From Pedobacter sp. BAL39 (GTDB taxonomy: Bacteria; Bacteroidota; Bacteroidia; Sphingobacteriales; Sphingobacteriaceae), in contig NZ_ABCM01000001.1 in the NCBI RefSeq assembly GCF_000170795.1, positions 372,001 through 436,000 of the forward strand: a DNA stretch of 64,000 bases, given 5' to 3'. Under the pieces are notes generated by a model, which saw only the letters and a program-made list of their open reading frames with translations, was not told the DNA's origin and made no database searches. The stretch's first letter is position 1; the number at the start of each line of letters is the position of its first letter. Below, in pieces: positions 44,813 through 53,484 of this stretch. A program made the position numbers and the translations under genes.

Positions 44813-46186
44813 TTAAAATTCATTAATAAAAAGGTCGAAATCACCGGCGGCGGCGGCTTTCATCAGCAGCGACTGCCAGACATTGGTGTAGATGATGTCG
44901 CTGTCAATCTCAGCACGGTTCAGCGTATACAGCGTTTGGGTCACATCCACAAGGTTGGTCAGTCCGTTTTTATATAAGGTCGTCTTCTGCAGGTACGCCT
45001 GACGTGCTGCGCGGACCTGCCTCGGTGCCTCCCGGTAGTTATCCAGTGCAAACTTGATCTTCGCCTCTGCGGCATCCAGCTGAGTTTTCAGCTGCTGGTC
45101 TACCACCTCATATTCATTCTGTAATCCGGACACCGTATATTGCTGTGCGGCAACCCTCTTGCTGGCTCTGGCAATGGAAGTCAGGTTCCAGGTCAGCCCC
45201 AAACCAAACAGGTAATTCTGCCGGTTGGGATTGATGCCATCCAGGTAGTTCTGCGTAAAAGAATGTTGGTTGCTGGCATAGTCAGGATTAAACCCGGATC
45301 CCCTGGCCTGGTAAATACCGATCAGATTCAGGCTTGGATAATAGTCTTTTTTATAAAGTTTTAGTGCCTGACTGCCTGCGTCCACGCGACTCTTATAATA
45401 TTGCAGCACTGGGTTCAGGGCGCTGGTGTTGGACAACATCGCATTAGGCACGCGCCTTACAAAACTGCTGTCGAGGGTAAAATCCCGAATATCGACCCCC
45501 ATCAGGGCCACCAGTTTGTTGTTTTCTTCCTTCGCCCGGTCTTTCAGCTGGTTCAAAGAAATTACAGCTCTTGATACTTCCGCAGATGCCAATGTAGAAT
45601 CTACACCCGGCAGCAGGCCATTTTTAACCCGCGCCGCGGCGATGTTTTTAAAGACGATCACGCGCTCCAGGTTTTTCTCCTGGGATAGGATCAGCCGCTG
45701 ACTGGCCAGTAGGTTCAGGTAAGCGGCGGCAATTTTAATCTTTTGCTGAAATACTTCCTGCTCCAGGTCTTTCGCTGAGCGTTCCGCTTCGGCTTTGGAG
45801 AGGTTTACGCGTTCCCTGATCCTGCCAAAAGAAAACACTTCCCAGTTCACATTCACCAGGTATAAAGCGCCAAAGGCAGCATTCCAGTTTTGCTCAGGCA
45901 AAGGTAGTCCCGAAGAGGCCACCCCATACCCGCCGAAACCATACAAGGGACCGTTCTGCCCGTTCACGGTTCCATAATCCTGCTGTGCAGATAAGGTGAC
46001 GTTGGGCAGGTAATCTGTTTTGGTCTGCTTCAGGCTTTCCTGTGATGCAGACAGGTAGTTGTTTTTTGCTTTGATGGTACCGTAATTGGCAACGCCCTGC
46101 TCAATGGCTTCCTTTAGTGTGAGGGTTTGGGAATAACCACGAACAGAAAATAATAAAAGGAGAACAATAAGCCACTTTTTAGACAT
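44813..46186 (-). CDS. TolC-family outer-membrane efflux protein
   Basis: 457 aa with a signal peptide (residues 1-19, YSQ). Two repeats of long alpha-helices typical of the TolC tunnel are seen, for example LTLKEAIEQGVANYGTIKAK at the start and the coiled regions ending each repeat, with barrel strands between. It is the first gene of the tolC-RND-adaptor operon, transcribed away from the LytS-like kinase gene. The substrate is set by the RND pump. Length and layout are normal. Confidence 0.92.
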   Translation of the reverse strand: MSKKWLIVLLLLFSVRGYSQTLTLKEAIEQGVANYGTIKAKNNYLSASQESLKQTKTDYLPNVTLSAQQDYGTVNGQNGPLYGFGGYGVASSGLPLPEQNWNAAFGALYLVNVNWEVFSFGRIRERVNLSKAEAERSAKDLEQEVFQQKIKIAAAYLNLLASQRLILSQEKNLERVIVFKNIAAARVKNGLLPGVDSTLASAEVSRAVISLNQLKDRAKEENNKLVALMGVDIRDFTLDSSFVRRVPNAMLSNTSALNPVLQYYKSRVDAGSQALKLYKKDYYPSLNLIGIYQARGSGFNPDYASNQHSFTQNYLDGINPNRQNYLFGLGLTWNLTSIARASKRVAAQQYTVSGLQNEYEVVDQQLKTQLDAAEAKIKFALDNYREAPRQVRAARQAYLQKTTLYKNGLTNLVDVTQTLYTLNRAEIDSDIIYTNVWQSLLMKAAAAGDFDLFINEF

Positions 46187-46240
46187 CTGATTCTTTAGTT
46201 TGAATCAAAACTAAGTCGAATGCATTATAAATAAGTATGC

Positions 46241-46287
46241 TAAATGATGAATGAACCTTATAAATGATGAATTGAATTGGTCATTTA
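46241..46287. promoter_or_regulatory. candidate LytTR-type direct repeats between efflux operon and kinase gene
   Basis: TAAATGATGAAT occurs at 46241-46252 and again at 46261-46272, a 20-bp period, and the inverse TCATTTA is at 46281-46287. LytTR response regulators bind paired direct repeats about two helix turns apart, and a LytTR regulator is encoded just to the right. The site lies in the divergent spacer and could control both sides. Binding is inference. Confidence 0.5.
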
Positions 46288-46339
46288 TATCCACATCTTA
46301 ATTGATTATATCCGTACTTTGTACATTCTAACAATAATA

Positions 46340-47359
46340 ATGGCGTCAAAAAGTATATTGGAAAACAAATGGCTGCAGGAAATATCCATACTGGTATTTT
46401 CCTTCCTGCTGTTTACGGTCAACGACTGGATTCTGATCACCAGCTGGAAAAGTTTTTTTACCGGCTCGGTGTACTTCTTTATTTTATATAGTCATGCGCA
46501 GATCAACCGTTTTTTTGTGCTGCCTGTGCTGCTCCGCGAACACAAACCACACCTCTACCTGCTGTTGACAGCAGCGCTTCTCTTTGTATTTTCGATTCTC
46601 CTCTATGAGGTCTCTACAGAAATCCTTTATAAGAACTGCTTCCTGTATAAATCGTCCTATCAAAAGACTTATCATTTTCAACTGGGCACCCTTGCCGGAA
46701 CCTTGCTTTGCATCTTAGGTTCCATACAAATCCTGGAACATTACCGGGAGCAGAAGAAAAAAACCAACAAGGAACTGCTACACAACCAGGCACAGCTCAA
46801 TGTGCTGAGGGCACAGCTCAACCCCCATTTTTTGTTCAATACCTTCAATACCCTTTACGGCGTCAGTCTGCAATACCCGGAACGTTCTTCAGAACTGATC
46901 ATGCAGGTTTCTCAAATGATGCGGTACCAGGTAGAAAACAATACCAAAGAGTTTATTCCACTGGATGACGAGATCGACTTCATCTCCAGTTACATCGAAC
47001 TGGAAAGAGAACGGGTAGGTTACCGCTGCCAGATCGACTATAACCCTCAGCTGGAGTACGGGCATTACAAGATTGCACCCATGCTGCTCATTACCTTCAT
47101 TGAAAATGCCTTCAAACATGGCACCTGTGCCATTGAAGATTGTTTTGTCCACATTGACATCCACATGGAAGGCAATGTATTACACCTCGGGATCCGGAAT
47201 TCCATCCCTGAGAAAAAGAAAAAAGTGATCTCTACAAAAGTTGGCTTAAGAAACACCATTGAAAGTCTCAAGATCATCTATCCGGAGAAACATCATCTGG
47301 ACTGCTTCGCCAGCGGAAGCACATATACGGTAAACCTCGAAGTAGAACTGAGCGCATGA
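46340..47359 (+). CDS. LytS/YehU-type sensor histidine kinase
   Basis: 339 aa from ATG 46340 (MASKSILENKW); a longer open frame from 46277 has no support. Four membrane segments fill residues ~10-130 (LLFTVNDWILITS, VYFFILYSHAQ and so on). The kinase part has the phospho-acceptor region QLNPHFLFNTFNTLYGVS, where His is in NPHFLFN, and the ATPase N-box LLITFIENAFKHGT. It phosphorylates the LytTR response regulator encoded next, with which it shares a 4-bp ATGA overlap. It is divergent from the efflux operon. Confidence 0.92.
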   Translation: MASKSILENKWLQEISILVFSFLLFTVNDWILITSWKSFFTGSVYFFILYSHAQINRFFVLPVLLREHKPHLYLLLTAALLFVFSILLYEVSTEILYKNCFLYKSSYQKTYHFQLGTLAGTLLCILGSIQILEHYREQKKKTNKELLHNQAQLNVLRAQLNPHFLFNTFNTLYGVSLQYPERSSELIMQVSQMMRYQVENNTKEFIPLDDEIDFISSYIELERERVGYRCQIDYNPQLEYGHYKIAPMLLITFIENAFKHGTCAIEDCFVHIDIHMEGNVLHLGIRNSIPEKKKKVISTKVGLRNTIESLKIIYPEKHHLDCFASGSTYTVNLEVELSA

Positions 47360-48045
47360 GTACCCCAAAGAAATGTATCATCGTAGATGATGAGCCCGCA
47401 GCACACTACGTTCTGATCAATTACATCAATCAGAACCCACAGCTGGAGCTTACCCATCAATGTTACAATGGCATTGAAGCTTTGAACATTCTGCGCAATC
47501 ATACGGTCGACCTGATGTTTCTGGACATTGATATGCCGGAGATTACCGGCCTTGAAATGCTGCAGACCCTGAAACAAATTCCTAGGACTATCCTGACCAC
47601 GGCCTATTCAGAATTTGCGTTGGAGAGTTATGAGTATGGCGTTATTGATTACCTGCTCAAGCCGATCTATTACCCCAGGTTTGTGAAATCTATTGAACGT
47701 TTTCTTGCGCTCGATCCTGTGGAAAAGACAGATGCAGCAGAAATCAGTATTGAGGTAAAGGTGGATGGCCTGTTGCTGGAACTTCCTGTTAGTGAAATCC
47801 TATATGCACAGAGTTATGGCAATTACGTGAAGATTTTCATGTCGAACCGTGAGTACCTGGCCTCCATCACTACCAATCAGCTGGAAAACCTATTGCCCAA
47901 AGACCATTTCGTCCGGGTACACAAATCCTATATTGTCGCAGTTCAGAAGATCGAACAGATGGAGCGTGATAACATCATCCTGAATAAAGAAAAGATCCCT
48001 GTGGGCATTACCTACAGGCGCAACTTAAGCAGGTTATTGAGCTAA
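47356..48045 (+). CDS. LytTR-family response regulator
   Basis: 229 aa. Receiver domain (residues 1-~120) with the phosphorylatable Asp in LMFLDIDMPEI and acidic pair near DDEPAAHYV; conserved Lys in LLKPIYYPRF. The C-terminal LytTR DNA-binding domain has ILYAQSYGNYVKIFMSN and HFVRVHKSYIVAV. Start ATG overlaps the kinase stop (ATGA). It probably binds the repeats at 46241-46287 to control the efflux genes and its own operon. Confidence 0.93.
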   Translation: MSTPKKCIIVDDEPAAHYVLINYINQNPQLELTHQCYNGIEALNILRNHTVDLMFLDIDMPEITGLEMLQTLKQIPRTILTTAYSEFALESYEYGVIDYLLKPIYYPRFVKSIERFLALDPVEKTDAAEISIEVKVDGLLLELPVSEILYAQSYGNYVKIFMSNREYLASITTNQLENLLPKDHFVRVHKSYIVAVQKIEQMERDNIILNKEKIPVGITYRRNLSRLLS

Positions 48046-48093
48046 GGGAAAACGCAATTGATTATTTTCTATTAGTGCATAGGCCCAGAGTGC

Positions 48094-48456
48094 CTACTGA
48101 TGCGGTACGCTGCTGGCGGCAATGACCAGCCATTCCTGATCAAACTTTTTCCATACCCGCGTAAACATCACATTGCTCTCAAAGGCTTCTCCAAGATAAC
48201 TTCCCTGTATGAATTTAGAAACTGTGACCACTGCGGTATCGCCAAAAAACTGAATGCGCTGATCAGAAACAGAGACCGCAGTAATGTTCAGGTCACCACT
48301 CAGGTGTGAAGCCAGGTCTTCCTGTTTCGTCAGCACCATCCCCATCTGATTTACAAATACCAGATCCGCATGTAGCAGCTGATCCAGCACCGCCACATCG
48401 CTGTAGATGATGGCGTTAATCATTATTTCCTCCAGTTTTAAAAGCTCGTGTTCCAT
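48094..48456 (-). CDS. NTF2-like (DUF4440) protein
   Basis: 120 aa, no signal peptide. A cone-shaped NTF2-like fold as in DUF4440/SnoaL-like proteins: N-terminal helices (LLKLEEIMINAIIYSDVAVLDQLL), then strands DLVFVNQMG, DTAVVTVSKF, and the C-terminal FTRVWKKFDQEWLVIAASS. Such proteins bind small ligands or act as small enzymes (isomerase type); no catalytic residue can be assigned. It is convergent with the LytTR gene. The next gene to the right on the same strand is metQ with a 54-bp gap, probably a separate unit. Confidence 0.85.
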   Translation of the reverse strand: MEHELLKLEEIMINAIIYSDVAVLDQLLHADLVFVNQMGMVLTKQEDLASHLSGDLNITAVSVSDQRIQFFGDTAVVTVSKFIQGSYLGEAFESNVMFTRVWKKFDQEWLVIAASSVPHQ

Positions 48457-48510
48457 TTTCTCAGAACACCGACTGCATCATAAAGTTTGCGGTCCAGATA
48501 TTTTTTTCGT

Positions 48511-49320
48511 CTACCAGCCCTTCACTGCACCGCCCTTAAACTCCTTCTCTGCCGCTTTTGCAACTTCGTCAGATTGATAGGACTGCACGAACTTTTTCAC
48601 GTTCTCCGCATTTTTATTGTCTTCTCTCGATACAATGATGTTGACATAAGGAGATTTTTCGTCCTCTACAAACAAGCCATCTCTTTTGGAAATCAGCCCA
48701 ACAGGAGTAGCAAAAGTATTGTTGATCACCGCGATAGCTACATTGTCATCATCCAGTGAACGTGGCAGCTGCGGAGCCTCAAGCTCAAGAATTTTTAGCG
48801 ACTTTTTATTTTCCACAATGTCATTTGCTGTAGGCAATAGGCCAATGCCATCTTTCAATTTGATCAGCCCGGCTGTCTGCAACAACAGCAGCGCCCTGCC
48901 TAAATTGGTGGGGTCGTTGGGGATGATGATCGTGCTGCCATCTTTCAGGTCTTTGATGTCTTTGATTTTCTTCGAATAACCTGCCAAAGGGAATACAAAG
49001 GTATTTCCCAGGATGGCAAATTTGTAGCCGCGTTGTTTCGCCTGAACATCCAGGTAAGGTTTGTTCTGAAACACATTGGCGTCAATATCCCCCTGGTGTA
49101 GGGCTTCATTAGGCATCACATAATCATTGAACTGGACCAGCTCCACCTCAAGTCCGAATTTTTCTTTCGCTACTTTCTGTGCGGCCTGCGCCACCGCATA
49201 CTCAGGGCCGGATTCGACACCAACCTTGATGAAGTCAGGATTGTTATTTTTTGCCGCACCGCCACATCCACTAATCAACGCAGCTATTCCCAAGGCCACT
49301 AAAAAGGTATATTTTCTCAT
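48511..49320 (-). CDS. metQ: methionine ABC transporter substrate-binding lipoprotein (NlpA/MetQ)
   Basis: 269 aa from ATG 49320 (MRKYTFLVAL); an in-frame ATG seven codons earlier is less likely. Lipobox ISGC with Cys ~19. It is the periplasmic binding protein of the NlpA/MetQ family, with EYAVAQAAQKVAKEKFGLEVELVQFNDYV and DIDANVFQNKPYLD among conserved parts. The last residues read EFKGGAVKGW, as is usual. It binds methionine (often the D and L forms) for MetNI. Last gene of the metN-metI-metQ operon. Confidence 0.92.
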   Translation of the reverse strand: MRKYTFLVALGIAALISGCGGAAKNNNPDFIKVGVESGPEYAVAQAAQKVAKEKFGLEVELVQFNDYVMPNEALHQGDIDANVFQNKPYLDVQAKQRGYKFAILGNTFVFPLAGYSKKIKDIKDLKDGSTIIIPNDPTNLGRALLLLQTAGLIKLKDGIGLLPTANDIVENKKSLKILELEAPQLPRSLDDDNVAIAVINNTFATPVGLISKRDGLFVEDEKSPYVNIIVSREDNKNAENVKKFVQSYQSDEVAKAAEKEFKGGAVKGW

Positions 49321-49343
49321 AAAAGGTATTTTAATATTCATTA

Positions 49344-50000
49344 TTATTTCCTGTGGTCTACCCGCCTGGAGATAAAATCTCCAATAAACTGAATCGCAAA
49401 AACCAATGCCACCAGGATGACCAACACCGTATTCATCACTACCGTATCATAACCTACGTAACCATACTGGTAACCGATTTGTCCGAGACCACCCGCACCT
49501 ACCGCACCGCCCATGGCCGAATAGCCAACCAGGGTGATCAGGGTAATAGCCGCGGTATTGATCAATGAAGGCAAGGCCTCCGGCAGCAGCACTTTACGAA
49601 CAACCTGAAAAGGCGTTGCCCCCATGGCCCTCGCCGCCTCAATTAAACCGGCAGGAACTTCTGCAAGGCTGTTCTCCACCATACGTGCGATGAATGGTGC
49701 AGCCCCAATGCTCAATGGAACCAATGCAGCTTCCACTCCTATTGACGTGCCGACCAACATCCTCGTAAAAGGGATCATCCATACAATAAGAATGATGAAT
49801 GGAATGGACCGGAAGATGGATACAAACGCAGACAGGATGTAGTTGGAAGTCCGGTGTTCCAGCACCTGGCCCTTGCGCGTCATAAACAACAGCACCCCCG
49901 CAGGTAAGCCCAGTACAAAGCCAAAAAATCCGGATAAAAAGGTCATTAATATCGTTTCTCCTGTGCCCTTAAACAGGAGTAAAATCATTGCATCAGACAT
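49344..50000 (-). CDS. metI: methionine ABC transporter permease MetI
   Basis: 218 aa from ATG 50000, overlapping the metN stop by 8 bp; an in-frame start at 50030 would overlap more. Five membrane segments and the EAA loop ([29 protein letters not shown]) are clear, followed by [23 protein letters not shown], a hallmark of MetI. It forms the inner-membrane channel of the MetNIQ methionine importer. The overlap with metN shows translational coupling. Confidence 0.93.
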   Translation of the reverse strand: MSDAMILLLFKGTGETILMTFLSGFFGFVLGLPAGVLLFMTRKGQVLEHRTSNYILSAFVSIFRSIPFIILIVWMIPFTRMLVGTSIGVEAALVPLSIGAAPFIARMVENSLAEVPAGLIEAARAMGATPFQVVRKVLLPEALPSLINTAAITLITLVGYSAMGGAVGAGGLGQIGYQYGYVGYDTVVMNTVLVILVALVFAIQFIGDFISRRVDHRK

Positions 50001-50730
50001 AGTCGTGTATAAATTCTCTGGTGAGTTCATGTTTCGGGTGACTGAAGACTTCGTCTACGGGCCCCTGCTCAATCAGCTTGCCCGCGCTGATTACGGCGAC
50101 TTCATCACAAATGTGTCTAACGACTTTCATCTCATGGGTGATGAGTAAGATGGTGATCTGTAACCGTTCATTGATGTCTTTCAACAGCCTGAGAATGGAT
50201 TTCGTGGTTGCCGGATCCAGTGCACTTGTCGCCTCATCGCATAATAAAACTTTCGGACTGGTAGCCAGTGTTCTGGCAATGGCCACACGTTGTTTCTGTC
50301 CTCCGGAAAGGCTTGCAGGATAGTCATTGGCCTTTTCGGCTAAGCCTACTAAGGCAAGCAGCTCCTCTACCCTTGCACGGATCTGGTAACGCGACCAGCC
50401 GTCCAGTTCCAGTGGAAAAGCAATGTTATCAAACACCGTCCGGGAAGAGAGCAGGTTGAAATGCTGAAAGATCATCCCGATGTGTCTCCGTTCTTTCGCC
50501 AGTGCCGAATTCGACAAAGACATCAGGTCCTTGCCATCTACCATTACCGCTCCGGAAGTTGGTCTTTCGAGGAGGTTCACACAACGGATGAGCGTACTCT
50601 TCCCTGCTCCTGAAGCACCTATCACGCCGAAAATCTTTCCTTCGGGTACGGTCAAAGATACTTCGTCCAAAGCCGTCACCTCCCTGTTCTTCTGCTGAAA
50701 CCGCTTTGTTACCTTTCTTAATTCAATCAT
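49993..50730 (-). CDS. metN: methionine ABC transporter ATPase MetN, short form
   Basis: 245 aa. Walker A in [18 protein letters not shown], the signature [16 protein letters not shown], Walker [12 protein letters not shown] and the switch His in LITHEM. In Enterobacteria MetN is ~343 aa with a C-terminal NIL domain that senses intracellular methionine; here the protein ends just after the ATPase domain ([11 protein letters not shown]), so that feedback is missing. First gene of metN-metI-metQ. I looked upstream for a SAM riboswitch and saw none. Confidence 0.93.
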   Translation of the reverse strand: MIELRKVTKRFQQKNREVTALDEVSLTVPEGKIFGVIGASGAGKSTLIRCVNLLERPTSGAVMVDGKDLMSLSNSALAKERRHIGMIFQHFNLLSSRTVFDNIAFPLELDGWSRYQIRARVEELLALVGLAEKANDYPASLSGGQKQRVAIARTLATSPKVLLCDEATSALDPATTKSILRLLKDINERLQITILLITHEMKVVRHICDEVAVISAGKLIEQGPVDEVFSHPKHELTREFIHDYV

Positions 50731-50839
50731 TCAAAATTTATCCTTATCGATTGCCGCTGCAAAAATAAGAATTAAAGGCAATAGTCTATCATTCTAGTCG
50801 ATTTTAAAAATATCAAAGCTTCTGTATGAAACTATCGTC

Positions 50840-51898
50840 TCATTTTAATTTCTCAAAGATGAGTTCAACGGTTTCAGGATCCAGCATGGTCATATCCACC
50901 AGTTTCAGTGTTTTCACCATCTTTAAAGTCGTAGTTTTGTAATGCTTGAAATGTGCAGACTGCAGATGAGCCTGATAAGCTGCTCCGCTGGCATAAATCT
51001 CCAATAATCTAAACTGGGTTGGGTTTTCTTTCTGAAACATCGGGAAGATCGAAATGACACCCGGTTCAAGTTTTACAGATTGTGATGATTCCTGATGAAG
51101 AATCTCTTTGTATTCTTCCAGGTATTCCGGGACAATTTCTATCTCAGAGATCCTCACCATCATATCTGCCTGTACAACCGGCAATTCCGGTTGATCAATT
51201 AGCTTTCTTAATATGTTTGCCTGTGTTCTGCCTGCGTTTATCTCAATCACCCCGGCAAGTTCCGCCAGCTGCGTGTCGGTTATACCGGTATTTTTACCCA
51301 TTGACAGGTGAGCTTTCAGCTGAGGCTCTACACCTGGCATTGCGGCCAATGCAGCAATTGTAACAAATTCCCGCTGACGGTAGCTCAAAACATCACGATT
51401 AAAAATGTCGGCAAATAAGTGCTCCTTCAAAAAAACGTCAATTACCGGTGCAAAGGCATTGGCTCCGGTTTTCGGCCCCTTCTCCTCAACGCCCGTCAGC
51501 TGCTGTAAATTTCGCTTTCCGGACTGGTACTTGTTTGTTTCCTTTACTACTGTAGCCTCCTTACCTTCCGGATCGGTTATCTTTCTATCCTTTCTTTCTT
51601 CCAATACAGCCATCAATGTGTTTATCCCATTCAGACTTCTGGGGAACCCACAATACGCATATAATTGTACAAGTGATTCTTTTATTTCATTGATGGTGAG
51701 GCCTGCATCAAGACCATCATTCAATGCGGATTTCAATTCGGGTAAATTTCCGGTTGCGGTAAGTGCCGCAATCGCAGCCAAAGTTTGCTGATGTTTATTT
51801 AATGCGCTCATGCTATGATCTTTTTCTTGTGCTTTGATTATTGGAGCAGATAAAAAAACCAATAATGCAATGGTTATGTAGACGATGTTTTTGTTCAT
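50840..51898 (-). CDS. exported CMD-ABM fusion (carboxymuconolactone decarboxylase-like plus monooxygenase-like)
   Basis: 352 aa. A signal peptide covers residues 1-23. Two CMD-type alpha-helical repeats follow (~28-105 and ~150-225: LKSALNDGLDAGLTINEIKESLVQLYAYCGFPRSLNG and later YRQREFVTIAALAAMPG). The C-terminal ~95 residues form an antibiotic-biosynthesis-monooxygenase (ABM) ferredoxin-like domain (SEIEIVPEYLEEYKEILHQES and later LEIYASGAAYQAHLQSAHFKHY). The CMD part often has peroxidase-like Cys pairs, but only a single Cys is in the first repeat here. It follows an AraC regulator gene by 21 bp and is probably its target. Confidence 0.85.
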   Translation of the reverse strand: MNKNIVYITIALLVFLSAPIIKAQEKDHSMSALNKHQQTLAAIAALTATGNLPELKSALNDGLDAGLTINEIKESLVQLYAYCGFPRSLNGINTLMAVLEERKDRKITDPEGKEATVVKETNKYQSGKRNLQQLTGVEEKGPKTGANAFAPVIDVFLKEHLFADIFNRDVLSYRQREFVTIAALAAMPGVEPQLKAHLSMGKNTGITDTQLAELAGVIEINAGRTQANILRKLIDQPELPVVQADMMVRISEIEIVPEYLEEYKEILHQESSQSVKLEPGVISIFPMFQKENPTQFRLLEIYASGAAYQAHLQSAHFKHYKTTTLKMVKTLKLVDMTMLDPETVELIFEKLK

Positions 51899-51919
51899 TG
51901 GGACGAGTTTAGGTTTATC

Positions 51920-52813
51920 TTAATTCATTGTTCTAAAGTCATGTGGAGATCGTCCAACATGCTGTTTAAACATCCGGGTGAAATGTTGGGGATACTTAAA
52001 GCCCATTTCATAAGCAATTTCACTGATGGACTTACTGGTATCAAACATCCTTTCCTTGGCTACATCTATCACTTTCTTTTGAATGTATTCCTGAGCAGAC
52101 TGACCTGTTTCTTTCTTAATCAGATCACCAAAATATTTCGGCGATAAATGAAGTTGCCCGGCACAATAGGTCACTGTAGGGAGACCTGCTAACCGCTGAT
52201 CTTCTCTAAAATAACGATCAACCAGGTCCTCAAACTTAGTCAGCACATCTTTATTCACAAACTCCCTGCTGATGAACTGTCTGTCATAAAAACGTTCACA
52301 GTAATTCAGGAACAGTTCTATGTTGCTGACGATGAGCTTGCGACTGTGCTTGTCTGTGGGGTGCTCAAGTTCAAATTTTATTTTCTCAAAACACTCCAGG
52401 ATAATTTGCTTTTCCCGGGTAGAAACATGTAGTGCTTCGCGAACATCGTAAGAAAAAAAATGGTAGTCCTTAATCGTCTTTCCTAATGTTGTTCCCCTGA
52501 TTAAATCAGGATGAAAAGCCAGGGCCCAGCCATTGGGCTGTATCATTGTACCGTCCTCTTCGAAACCTGCCAGCTGACCGGGAGAAATGAACAGCAGCGA
52601 TTCTTCCTGATAATCATATTGACTACGTCCGTATAAGATATCGGCACATTTTTCATGCTTAAAAAAAACGATATATAGGCCTGATAAAAAGCGATGTACT
52701 TTGATTGGCTTTGATTTATTCTGGTCCAATATTGTTATCAAAGGGTGAAGCGTTTCCTGCCCTCTTTCTTCATTGAAACTACTTACATGCTCAAGCCTGG
52801 TGATCGGTTCCAT
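51920..52813 (-). CDS. AraC-family transcriptional regulator
   Basis: 297 aa. An N-terminal sensing domain (~1-180) precedes two helix-turn-helix motifs at the C-terminus: LPTVTYCAGQLHLSPKYFGDLIK, then SISEIAYEMGFKYPQHFTRMFKQ and GRSPHDFR. It stands 21 bp upstream of the CMD-ABM gene on the same strand, which suggests control of that gene, probably with its own. The second intergenic side (52814-53044) is A/T-rich and has no gene. Confidence 0.9.
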   Translation of the reverse strand: MEPITRLEHVSSFNEERGQETLHPLITILDQNKSKPIKVHRFLSGLYIVFFKHEKCADILYGRSQYDYQEESLLFISPGQLAGFEEDGTMIQPNGWALAFHPDLIRGTTLGKTIKDYHFFSYDVREALHVSTREKQIILECFEKIKFELEHPTDKHSRKLIVSNIELFLNYCERFYDRQFISREFVNKDVLTKFEDLVDRYFREDQRLAGLPTVTYCAGQLHLSPKYFGDLIKKETGQSAQEYIQKKVIDVAKERMFDTSKSISEIAYEMGFKYPQHFTRMFKQHVGRSPHDFRTMN

Positions 52814-53044
52814 CCTGTTTTTATTAACAAAATTAGTATAAGATTTTGCTAAAATATCATGTTCCCTCCAAATCAGGAATTATGGTATGTGATACAGGAA
52901 TATGTATAACTAGCTGAGCCACTGAGTAGCACATTTCACATGTGTAAGTCAATTGATCAATAAACTAATCTTCAATTCTTGGATATCACATTTCGTGATT
53001 TCCAATCCGATTATTAATCCTTGATCATCTGGACAAAAACAAAA

Positions 53045-53084
53045 AAGCCCATGTATCAACCTGGGATGGTTAACACATGGGCTT
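53045..53084 (-). terminator. terminator of the Lys/Ala-rich small-protein gene
   Basis: On the minus strand AAGCCCATGT (53084-53075) pairs with ACATGGGCTT (53054-53045) and a run of T (A41-46 on plus) follows. It is placed 22 bp after the stop of the gene at 53106. Confidence 0.88.
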
Positions 53085-53105
53085 CATGAAAAATGTCTGA
53101 GCAGA

Positions 53106-53375
53106 TTAAGAAACGCTCGCTTCCTCCAATTCCGGAGTCACTACACTACCTGCTGCGACTTCCGATTTTACCGCTGTTTTATCTATCTTAAGTGCTTTAG
53201 ACAGTTGTTTGGCCAACTTTCTCGCTCCCTTTGCTATTTTCTTCTTTACTTTTTTAGAATCCTGACCTAACTTTTCTGCAACTTCGTTTAATTCAGAGAT
53301 TATACTTAGCTCAATATCTTTCTTTGCTGCTTTCCGCGCTGATGCTACTAGTGACTTCAATTTACCTTTTTTCAT
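53106..53375 (-). CDS. small Lys/Ala-rich basic protein, histone-like composition
   Basis: 89 aa from ATG 53375 (MKKGKLKSLVASARKAAKK); a longer frame to 53396 begins with an unlikely MMIQNQV. Rich in Lys and Ala with a central helix KKVKKKIAKGARKLAKQLSKAL, and a more neutral C-terminus (EVAAGSVVTPELEEASVS). The composition recalls nucleoid-associated or histone-H1-like proteins of Bacteroidota, but no defined family is recognised and DNA binding is inference. It has its own terminator, and the frameshifted GH95 gene lies to its right on the same strand, a spacing too wide for an operon claim. Confidence 0.6.
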   Translation of the reverse strand: MKKGKLKSLVASARKAAKKDIELSIISELNEVAEKLGQDSKKVKKKIAKGARKLAKQLSKALKIDKTAVKSEVAAGSVVTPELEEASVS

Positions 53376-53484
53376 AACCTGATTTTGTATCATCAAATGT
53401 AAGTTATTAACAGGTTAATTCAATGTTATCAATATGTTAAGCATCTTATTGTATGTTAAACAATTAGAAACACAAAAAAGACGT

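Noticed and set aside
50731..50839. SAM riboswitch before metN
   Set aside because: The leader is short and A/T-rich, and none of the conserved SAM riboswitch stems could be found.
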